A stretch of DNA of 64,000 nt from Sphingomicrobium sp. GTDB taxonomy: Bacteria; Pseudomonadota; Alphaproteobacteria; Sphingomonadales; Sphingomonadaceae. Positions 57,902 to 64,000 of this stretch are shown here, one piece after another; position 1 is the stretch's first letter, and each line of letters opens with the position of its first letter. The DNA lies in assembly GCA_036563485.1 (NCBI GenBank), contig DATCMI010000001.1:1-64000 (forward strand), written 5' to 3'. Below the pieces are notes generated by a model. That model was not told where the DNA came from, did no database searches, and worked only from the letters and a program-made list of their open reading frames with translations. Position numbers and translations under genes: made by a program.

Positions 57902-57948
57902 GATTGAAAGGCGCTATCGCGCCCGCAAAGGGAGAAAGACGAGCATTT

Positions 57949-58857
57949 ATGGCCGACAAAAAAGGGATCGTCTCGCTCCCCTCGTCCGGTGGGGAGGCCG
58001 GGCTCAACCGCTATCTGAGCGAAATCAAGAAATTCCCGATCCTCAGCCCTGAGGAGGAATTTATGCTCGCCAAGCGCTGGCGCGAGCATAACGACACCGA
58101 GGCTGCGGCGAAGCTGGTGAACTCGCACCTTCGGCTCGTGGCCAAGATCGCCATGGGCTATCGCGGCTACGGCCTGCCGGTCAGCGAGCTGATCAGCGAA
58201 GGCAATATCGGCCTGATGCAGGGCGTGAAGAAGTTCGAGCCGGATCGCGGCTTCCGCCTCGCGACCTACGCCATGTGGTGGATCAGGGCCTCAATCCAGG
58301 AATTCATCCTGCGCAGCTGGTCGCTCGTGAAGATGGGCACCACCGCGGCGCAGAAGAAATTGTTCTTCAACCTTCGCCGGATGAAGAACCAGATCGACGC
58401 GTTCGAGGAAGGCGACCTCAAGCCCGCCGACGTGACCAAGATCGCGACCGATCTCGGCGTCACCGAGGAAGAGGTCGTCTCGATGAACCGCCGCATGGGC
58501 ATGGGCGGCGATACGTCGCTCAACGCCCCGCTGAAGGGCGACGAAGGCGCTGAAGGGCAGTGGCAGGATTTCCTGGTCGACAGCGGTCCGCTGCAGGACG
58601 AGCTGATTGCAGAAGACGAGGAAACGCAAGTGCGCCACGACCTGCTGGTCAGCGCGCTCGAAAGCCTCAACGATCGCGAAAAGCATATCCTGATGGAACG
58701 CCGTCTCGCGGACGAGCCGAAGACGCTCGAGGAGCTGAGCCAGGTCTATGGCGTGAGCCGCGAGCGTATCCGGCAGATTGAGGTCCGCGCGTTCGAGAAG
58801 CTGCAGGGCGCGCTGCTCCGCCTCGCCGGGGAGCGCCGTCTCCTTCCCGCAGCCTAG
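57949..58857 (+). CDS. rpoH: RNA polymerase heat-shock sigma factor RpoH (sigma-32)
   Basis: The 302-residue group 3 sigma factor directs transcription of chaperone and protease genes. Region 2 is seen as A-T-Y-A-M-W-W-I-R-A-S-I-Q-E-F, the RpoH box as Q-K-K-L-F-F-N-L-R-R, and region 4.2 as the V-S-R-E-R-I-R-Q-I-E helix-turn-helix. The ATG at 57949 is preceded by GGGAGAAAG. The frame is open upstream through rluD but is not sigma-like there. A strong hairpin follows the stop. Confidence 0.97.
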   Translation: MADKKGIVSLPSSGGEAGLNRYLSEIKKFPILSPEEEFMLAKRWREHNDTEAAAKLVNSHLRLVAKIAMGYRGYGLPVSELISEGNIGLMQGVKKFEPDRGFRLATYAMWWIRASIQEFILRSWSLVKMGTTAAQKKLFFNLRRMKNQIDAFEEGDLKPADVTKIATDLGVTEEEVVSMNRRMGMGGDTSLNAPLKGDEGAEGQWQDFLVDSGPLQDELIAEDEETQVRHDLLVSALESLNDREKHILMERRLADEPKTLEELSQVYGVSRERIRQIEVRAFEKLQGALLRLAGERRLLPAA

Positions 58858-58880
58858 GCTGCCGTCGGTCCGAAAACAAA

Positions 58881-58914
58881 AAAGCGGCCCCTGCCGGGTG
58901 GCAGGAGCCGCTTC
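58881..58914. terminator. Bidirectional Rho-independent terminator between rpoH and the small minus-strand gene
   Basis: AAGCGGC-CCCTGCC pairs with GGCAGG-AGCCGCTT around a short loop. On the plus strand it follows rpoH by about 25 bases with a weak T-run. On the minus strand the stem is followed by a long run of T residues (complement of the A-run 58874-58883), so it is the stronger terminator for transcripts of the minus-strand gene. Confidence 0.75.
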
Positions 58915-58923
58915 TTGGGCATA

Positions 58924-58961
58924 GCGGGCCGGTGGGTTGGGAGGGGAGGTTACCGGCCCGC
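58924..58961. repeat. Inverted repeat downstream of the small minus-strand gene
   Basis: A perfect 10-base inverted repeat, GCGGGCCGGT (58924-58933) and ACCGGCCCGC (58952-58961), encloses an 18-base purine-rich loop. It sits between the stop of the 30-residue gene and the terminator, so it would be part of that transcript's 3' end. Confidence 0.7.
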
Positions 58962-58976
58962 CGAACTTTGAAACTT

Positions 58977-59069
58977 TTAGATCTGGGCAGCCATCACGCT
59001 GACGACGCCCGTGAACAGGCCGGCGGTGACGATCAGCGACCCGAACGCCTGCATGAGCTTCTGTTGCAT
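58977..59069 (-). CDS. 30-residue hydrophobic protein
   Basis: The frame M-Q-Q-K-L-M-Q-A-F-G-S-L-I-V-T to a TAA at 58977-58979 encodes one hydrophobic helix with Gly/Val/Ala and a C-terminal A-A-Q-I. GGAG lies six bases before this ATG (another ATG two codons earlier overlaps the GGAG). Two hairpins and a T-run follow on the same strand, and a possible TATACC -10 element lies about 40 bases upstream. Together these indicate a small monocistronic gene. Function is unknown. Confidence 0.55.
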   Translation of the reverse strand: MQQKLMQAFGSLIVTAGLFTGVVSVMAAQI

Positions 59070-59185
59070 CTTCATCTCCAATCTCGACTTGTTGAGTAGG
59101 GTATACCAGAACGGCCGCGTAATTTCCTTGCGATCTCCAACAATTCACCGCATCTTCAGCATAGATTATGCGCAGGAGCACGCAG

Positions 59186-59650
59186 GTGGAGCAAAGTCTT
59201 GATGAATTCGATTGCAAGATCCTCGGCGAGCTGCAGAAGGATGCGTCGCGTCCTGTAACGCAATTGGCCGAAGCGGTCGGCCTGTCCCATGCGCCGGCCT
59301 GGCGCCGCATCCAGCGCCTGCGGAGCGAAGGCTATATCGACCGCGAGGTCGCCATCCTCGATCGTGAGAAGCTCGGCTGGGACCTCGAGCTCTTCGTGCT
59401 CGTGAAGCTCAACGCCACCGCCCGCGCCGACATCAACCTGTTCGTGTCCGAAATCGTGAAGCACGACCAGGTGATCGGCTGCTTCTTGGTGCTCGGGAAC
59501 GTCGACCTGGTGTTGCACGTGATCGCCCGTAACATCCGTGACTATGAACGCTTTTTCCTGGAGCATCTGAGCCAGGCCACCGGTGTTCATGAGGCGAATA
59601 CGATCACTCTGTTGTCGCGGCTGAAGGACAGCACCGCGATCCCCCTGTGA
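59186..59650 (+). CDS. Lrp/AsnC family transcriptional regulator, probable GTG start
   Basis: The 154-residue regulator has an N-terminal winged helix-turn-helix (L-D-E-F-D-C-K-I-L-G-E-L-Q and A-E-A-V-G-L-S-H-A-P) and a C-terminal RAM/Lrp ligand-binding domain (L-V-L-G-N-V-D-L-V-L-H). The GTG at 59186 has AGGAG seven bases upstream and is preferred over an ATG at 59168. Ligand and targets are unknown. Confidence 0.9.
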   Translation: MEQSLDEFDCKILGELQKDASRPVTQLAEAVGLSHAPAWRRIQRLRSEGYIDREVAILDREKLGWDLELFVLVKLNATARADINLFVSEIVKHDQVIGCFLVLGNVDLVLHVIARNIRDYERFFLEHLSQATGVHEANTITLLSRLKDSTAIPL

Positions 59651-59652
59651 AC

Positions 59653-60699
59653 CTAGTCGTCCTTGTCGGCGATCTCCGGCGCGGCGGCGGTCAGCTTCTC
59701 CCCTTCCCGCGCCTCTTCGGGCCGATCCTCGACCTCGTCGCTGGTCGCGAGATTGTCCGCGGCCCAGGCGCCACGCTCGCCCATCGGCTGTGGTTCGCCG
59801 GTTGTGCTGTCATGCGCCGTCTGGTGTTCGATCTCGCTGTTGAGCTCGGCTCCGAAGCAGAAGGCGTAGGCTGACACATATAACCAGGTCAGCAGCGCGG
59901 CGACGGCGCCGAGCGAGCCGTAGGTGGCGCTGTAGCTGGTCAGGCGGCTGACGTAGAAGGTGAAGGCAAGGGTCAGTAGCAGCCAGGTGACTGCGGCGAA
60001 CAGCGAGCCGGGCGTGATCCACGTCCAGCGCGCCCGCTCGCGCGAGGGGCCGAAGCGGTAGAGAATGGCCGCGATTGCCGACGCCACGAGGATCAGCACC
60101 GCATAGCCCACCAGCTTGCCTGCGAAGACCATCACGCTGGACGCTTGCGGCAGCTTCGCCTGCAGGAAGGCAACGGCGGCGCCTGCCGCAATCGCTGCCA
60201 GCGCGAGGCATAGCGCCGTTACAGTCATGCCGATCGCGATAAGGTAGAAACGGGCGAGGCTCCGCTTCTCCTTTTCTTCATAAGCGATGTTGAGCGCGGT
60301 CAGGATCGAAGCCGCGCCGTTGGTGCCGCCGTAGAGCGCACCGAGGATCGCAAGACCAATGCCGAAGCCCCGCGCTTCCTGCGATGCATGTACCGAGGTC
60401 AGCAATTGGTCGCCGACCAGCACGACCACGTCCGCCGGCAGGATCCCGATCAGCCGCCGCATATGTTGAACGACGGTCAGCGGATCGGCGACAATGCCGT
60501 AAGCCAAAACGATCAGCGCTAGGAGCGAAAGCAGCGCGAAGAAGCCGTAGAATGCGACACCGGCCGCGACCAGGCCGACATTGTCATCCCAGGTGCGCGT
60601 ATAGGTCCGCGCGGCGATATCCTTCCACGCCTGCAGCGGCATCTGCCATGGCGAGGTCGCCATATGCCCCCGCGGATCGATGGTCTTGTGCTCGGTCAT
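59653..60699 (-). CDS. YihY/BrkB family inner-membrane protein
   Basis: The 348-residue protein has about six membrane segments and the family motifs D-D-N-V-G-L-V-A-A-G-V-A-F-Y, A-L-N-I-A-Y-E-E-K-E and Y-G-S-L-G-A-V-A-A-L-L-T-W-L-Y. The C-terminal tail (from about 280) is polar and acidic. The family was once named ribonuclease BN, wrongly; its function is unknown. It lies 18 bases after the related gene at 60718 and converges on the Lrp gene. Confidence 0.9.
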   Translation of the reverse strand: MTEHKTIDPRGHMATSPWQMPLQAWKDIAARTYTRTWDDNVGLVAAGVAFYGFFALLSLLALIVLAYGIVADPLTVVQHMRRLIGILPADVVVLVGDQLLTSVHASQEARGFGIGLAILGALYGGTNGAASILTALNIAYEEKEKRSLARFYLIAIGMTVTALCLALAAIAAGAAVAFLQAKLPQASSVMVFAGKLVGYAVLILVASAIAAILYRFGPSRERARWTWITPGSLFAAVTWLLLTLAFTFYVSRLTSYSATYGSLGAVAALLTWLYVSAYAFCFGAELNSEIEHQTAHDSTTGEPQPMGERGAWAADNLATSDEVEDRPEEAREGEKLTAAAPEIADKDD

Positions 60700-60717
60700 G
60701 CCGGCGCCAACGCGCAG

Positions 60718-61917
60718 CTAGTCCTTCCGCTTCAGCATCGACCAGCCCACCGCGGCTGCCGCGACGGCAACGCCGGCAATCACTTCGCCCTTCGACGACT
60801 GGGTCGGACCGGCATCCGTGCCGGTCGCCGGTTCGGAAGTGCGCTGGGGCTGATCGTGGTCTCGTGGCGGAGAAACACTCGTCTCATCCTGATGCGGCCC
60901 CGCATCTCTGCCGCTTCCGCTTTCGTCATCGTCGCCCGAAGCGACGTGGTCGGCAGACCATGCTTGGCGCCGACCGAGGGGATCGGGCGGGCCGGCAGTC
61001 GTGTCCTTCGCCGTCTGGTGCTCCAGCTCCGAATTGAGTTCGGCGCCGAACAGGAAGACGTAAGCGGACAGGTAAATCCAGGTGTTGAGGATGACGACCG
61101 TCGCCAGCGAGCCATAGGTCTTGTTGTAATTGCCGAAGTGCGAAACGTAGAAGCCAAAGCCGAACGTCAGCAGCACCCAGGTGAGCGCCGCGAACAGCGT
61201 CCCGGGCGTGATCCACTTCCACTGCGCTTTCTGGCGGTTCGGACCGTAGCGGTAGAGAGTCGCCGCTGCTGCTGCCGCACCAAGGAGCAACAGCACGTAG
61301 GTCAAAAGCTTACCGGCGACGAGGACGGCGTCCGGAGCGCCGGGGATAAGCTTTTCGAGATAGCCGAGGGCCGTAATGGCGAACATCGCGATGACTGCGA
61401 CCACCACCGCACCCGCGGTAATCGCGAGGGCCAGAAGGTTCACCCGAACGAAGCCGCGGGTCTCTTTCTCCTCGTAGGCGATGTTCAGCGCAGTCACGAG
61501 CGATCCCGCTGCGTTGCGCGCGCCGAACAACGCGACCCCGATGGCGAGCAGCAGGCCAAAGCCTTTCTTGCCGCCGGATGTCTCGACAATGCTCATCAGC
61601 TGGTCGCCGATCAGCTTGGCGGCGTCCTCCGGCACGACGCTCGACAAGGATGTGACGTGGGCGACGACCGTCTGCGGATCGGCAACGATGCCATAGGTGA
61701 GCACGATGGCGCCGAGCAGCGGCACGAGCGCTAGGAAGCTGTAGAAAGCCACCCCCGCGGCAACCAAGCCGACATTGTCCTCGGACGATTGCTTCCAGGT
61801 GCGGACCGCAACCTCTTTCCAGCCCCGCGCCGGGATCTGCGCCGGCGAGTCGGCATCCCGGCCCTTTGCCGAATTGCTGTCCGTCGCCGCCGAATGCTGA
61901 ACTGCCGCGTCTGCCAC
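60718..61917 (-). CDS. YihY/BrkB family inner-membrane protein, paralogue of its neighbour
   Basis: The 399-residue protein shares the motifs D-N-V-G-L-V-A-A-G-V-A-F-Y, A-L-N-I-A-Y-E-E-K-E and G-A-E-L-N-S-E-L-E-H-Q-T-A with the next gene, so the pair arose by tandem duplication. It differs by a longer acidic and Pro-rich C-terminal linker (about 305-375) and a final hydrophobic helix ending in L-K-R-K-D, giving an extra membrane segment. Function is unknown. Confidence 0.9.
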   Translation of the reverse strand: MADAAVQHSAATDSNSAKGRDADSPAQIPARGWKEVAVRTWKQSSEDNVGLVAAGVAFYSFLALVPLLGAIVLTYGIVADPQTVVAHVTSLSSVVPEDAAKLIGDQLMSIVETSGGKKGFGLLLAIGVALFGARNAAGSLVTALNIAYEEKETRGFVRVNLLALAITAGAVVVAVIAMFAITALGYLEKLIPGAPDAVLVAGKLLTYVLLLLGAAAAAATLYRYGPNRQKAQWKWITPGTLFAALTWVLLTFGFGFYVSHFGNYNKTYGSLATVVILNTWIYLSAYVFLFGAELNSELEHQTAKDTTAGPPDPLGRRQAWSADHVASGDDDESGSGRDAGPHQDETSVSPPRDHDQPQRTSEPATGTDAGPTQSSKGEVIAGVAVAAAAVGWSMLKRKD

Positions 61918-62091
61918 GTCCGCCTAACCAGCTGAAGCGACAGGCGTTCCCGCCAGCCCGCCGCCGGCCGCGCTAACGGCTCTTGCAACCGCGCGGAAAC
62001 AGGCGGACGGTGGAAGCTTCGACATTCGGCGCTCGAGCGCCCCAAGCAAGCGACTCGCGCGCCCGTGACCCGGACGAAGGAGGCTTGCAAC

Positions 62092-64000
62092 ATGGTCGAC
62101 ACCAAGGCTGGAGAAGCAAAAGGCACCCGAGTTATCGCGCTGGTGGGACCCGCCGGCGCAGGAAAGACCAGCCTTGCCGAGGCCATGCTGTTCGCAGCCG
62201 GCGCCGCCGACCGTCTAGGGTCGACGGCCAACGGCTCCAGCATCGGCGATTTCAGCCCCGAGAGCCGGCAGCGCGGCGGCTCGACCGAACTCAACCTCTA
62301 CCACTTCGATTATCTCGGTGAGTCCTTCGCGATCCTGGACTGTCCGGGATCCGTCGGCTTTGCCGCCGACGGGGCGAGAGCGCTGGCGGTCGCGGATGTC
62401 GCGATCGTCGTCGTCGATCCCGACCCTGCCCGAGCGCCGCTTGCCGCGCCGGCGCTCCGCGCCCTCGACGAACTCGGCATTCCGCACCTCGTCTTCGTCA
62501 ACCGCATTGACCAGGCACATGGCCGCATTCACGACTTGCTGACGGCGCTGCAGCCGATGAGCGTGTCGCCTCTGATCGCGCGTCAGATTCCGATCTGGGA
62601 CGGCGAGAAAGTCGGTGGGTTCATCGACCTCGCGCTCGAATATGCATTCAAATACCGGCCGGGACAGGAGTCCGAGCGGATCGACATTCCCGCGGACCTG
62701 AAGGACGACGAGGTCCGCGAGCGTACCCACATGCTCGAGCAACTCGCCGATCATGACGACGAACTGCTCGAACAACTGCTGATGGACGAACAGCCGCTGC
62801 GCGAAAAAGTGCTCCAGGATCTGGCGCGCGAGACCGGCGAAAGCCTCGGCGTCTCGGTGCTGTTCGGCTCGGCGAACAGCTCGTGGGGGGTGCGCCGCCT
62901 GCTCAAGGCCATGCGCCACGAAGCGCCGTCGCCGGAACGCGCCGCCAGCCGCCTCTCGGTCGCCTCCCCGTCCATGTACGTGTTCAAGGTCGTTCACGGT
63001 TCGATCGGCCGCCTGGCGATGGCGCGAGTGCTGGGCGGAAGCATATCCGAAGGCACCGACCTCAAGACCGTCGAGGGCCACGCCCGCGCCGGATCGCTGT
63101 TCAAGGTGCAGGGCGAAAAGACCAGCAAAATGGCAGCAGCGCGCAGCGGCGACGTCGTCGCCGTCGCGAAAGTCGACAATGTAACCGCCGGCCAATGGCT
63201 CTCGACAGGCGAGCTGCCGCCCTTGGTGGAGGTCGAATATCCGGCGCGCAATTGCGCATTCGCGATCGAGCCGGCCGACCGCAAGGACGACGTGAAGCTG
63301 TCCGGCGCGCTACATCGACTAAGCGAAGAAGATGGCGCCCTGATCGTCGAACATGACGAGGCCAATCACGAAATCCGCCTCCGCGGAATCAACGACGAAC
63401 ATCTCAACACGGTGATTGCGCGGCTGAAGCGGCGCTTCGGGGTGGAGGTGAAGAGCCATCCGCCGGCGATCGGCTACCGCGAATCGATCCGCAGGTCGGT
63501 GACTCAGAAGGGGCGCCACAAGAAGCAGTCGGGCGGCCACGGCCAGTTCGGCGACGTCATCATCGAAGTGAAGCCGCTGCCGCGCGGCTCCGGCTTCATA
63601 TTCGAAGAGCGGATCCATGGCGGCTCGGTGCCGAAGCAGTGGATTCCGGCGGTCGAGGATGGTGTTCGCGAGGCGATGGCCAAGGGGCCGCTCGGCTTCG
63701 AAGTGGTCGATTGCCACGTGGCGCTCGTCGACGGCAGCTATCATAGCGTCGACAGCTCGGAACTGGCGTTTCGCCTGGCGGGACGGATCGCCATGCAGGA
63801 AGCGCTTGCCGCCGCGCAGCCGCACCTGCTCGAGCCGATGCACAAGCTGACGGTCGTCTGCCCGTCCAGCGCCACCAGCCGCATCACGTCGGCGGTTGCC
63901 GGCCGGCGCGGACAGATGCTCGGCATGGCGCCGCGCGACGGTTGGACCGGTTGGGACCGCGTCGAGGCGCTGATCCCGGAAGCCGAGCTGTCGGGCCTCG
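62092..64000 (+). CDS. Elongation factor G-like GTPase, 5' part only
   Basis: The first 636 residues are seen; the frame runs off the window. The P-loop is G-P-A-G-A-G-K-T, G3 is D-C-P-G (usual D-T-P-G) and G4 is N-R-I-D, with EF-G domains II-V following (I-G-R-L-A-M-A-R-V and the domain IV region K-K-Q-S-G-G-H-G-Q-F-G-D). The divergent G1-G4 motifs and the lack of the usual D-T-P-G-H suggest an EF-G paralogue rather than the main factor. AAGGAGG lies upstream of the ATG at 62092. Confidence 0.88.
   Translation, partial: MVDTKAGEAKGTRVIALVGPAGAGKTSLAEAMLFAAGAADRLGSTANGSSIGDFSPESRQRGGSTELNLYHFDYLGESFAILDCPGSVGFAADGARALAVADVAIVVVDPDPARAPLAAPALRALDELGIPHLVFVNRIDQAHGRIHDLLTALQPMSVSPLIARQIPIWDGEKVGGFIDLALEYAFKYRPGQESERIDIPADLKDDEVRERTHMLEQLADHDDELLEQLLMDEQPLREKVLQDLARETGESLGVSVLFGSANSSWGVRRLLKAMRHEAPSPERAASRLSVASPSMYVFKVVHGSIGRLAMARVLGGSISEGTDLKTVEGHARAGSLFKVQGEKTSKMAAARSGDVVAVAKVDNVTAGQWLSTGELPPLVEVEYPARNCAFAIEPADRKDDVKLSGALHRLSEEDGALIVEHDEANHEIRLRGINDEHLNTVIARLKRRFGVEVKSHPPAIGYRESIRRSVTQKGRHKKQSGGHGQFGDVIIEVKPLPRGSGFIFEERIHGGSVPKQWIPAVEDGVREAMAKGPLGFEVVDCHVALVDGSYHSVDSSELAFRLAGRIAMQEALAAAQPHLLEPMHKLTVVCPSSATSRITSAVAGRRGQMLGMAPRDGWTGWDRVEALIPEAELSGL

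Noticed and set aside
57316-57948. Upstream extension of the rpoH frame
   Set aside because: It runs through rluD in another frame, and the RpoH family begins at the ATG at 57949.
1-64000. tRNA genes or mobile elements
   Set aside because: Reading the intergenic regions I saw no cloverleaf with a GTTCGA-type T loop, no transposase or integrase, and no long direct repeats; a dedicated tRNA scan was not run.

Overview
The window is a high-GC, densely coded chromosomal segment of an alphaproteobacterium, most probably a member of Sphingomonadales. The reasons are the full alphaproteobacterial nuo operon running into birA-coaX-rnj-DUF1467, a ChpT phosphotransferase (CckA-ChpT-CtrA pathway), the rluD-rpoH pair, a DUF2336 protein beside a divergent sensor kinase, the zapA-6S RNA-5-FCL block, a PspF/PspABC locus, and a TTCGACAAGCTCA palindrome of the kind I associate with sphingomonad intergenic regions. 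No insertion sequence, phage, CRISPR array or tRNA was seen. Most of the region is core chromosome. The genus is an inference from gene content, not a sequence match.

Layout. 1-5200: the end of a VOC-family gene, comEC (minus), then gltX-gltA (plus). 5200-11164: a minus-strand group made of a sensor-kinase-like protein, a DUF2336 protein and a nucleotidyltransferase-like membrane protein, divergent from a 768-residue membrane coiled-coil protein. 11173-29775: one long minus-strand operon, nuoABCD-orf93-nuoE-orf54-nuoF-orf44-nuoGHIJKLMN-birA-coaX-rnj-DUF1467. Almost every junction overlaps by 1 to 10 bases, which suggests translational coupling. 29943-34620: a broken sugar aminotransferase gene, suhB, a palindromic repeat, efp, an M23 peptidase, a DUF72 protein and a HAD hydrolase. 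34650-40426: a central-carbon operon, tkt-gap-pgk-fda-thiE. 40552-41834: a small coiled-coil gene, zapA, 6S RNA and 5-formyltetrahydrofolate cyclo-ligase.

41831-47570: small exported proteins, a metallophosphoesterase, and the phage-shock locus. In that locus pspF is divergent from a sigma-54-driven pspA-pspB-pspC operon with two extra small membrane coiled-coil genes, followed by sufE and a DUF6766-like membrane gene. 47588-50900: a flavin-dependent oxidoreductase, a J-domain protein, RNase P RNA (minus), a glycine-zipper protein and an N-acetylmuramoyl-L-alanine amidase. 50934-56148: a chemotaxis-type operon, cheA-cheW-cheY-cheB-cheR. 56229-61917: chpT, rluD-rpoH, an unlisted 30-residue minus-strand gene, an Lrp/AsnC regulator and two tandem YihY/BrkB membrane proteins. 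62092-64000: the start of an EF-G-like GTPase that runs off the window.

Themes. Energy metabolism (complex I, citrate synthase, lower glycolysis and transketolase) sits beside envelope and stress responses (Psp, RpoH, amidase, M23) and signalling (Che, ChpT, degenerate kinase). The least explained items are the three tiny membrane ORFs threaded through the nuo operon, the kinase-like protein whose phospho-accepting His is replaced by Glu, the CheA with a second CheW-like domain and a degenerate receiver tail, the extra PspB-like proteins, and the small gene behind rpoH.
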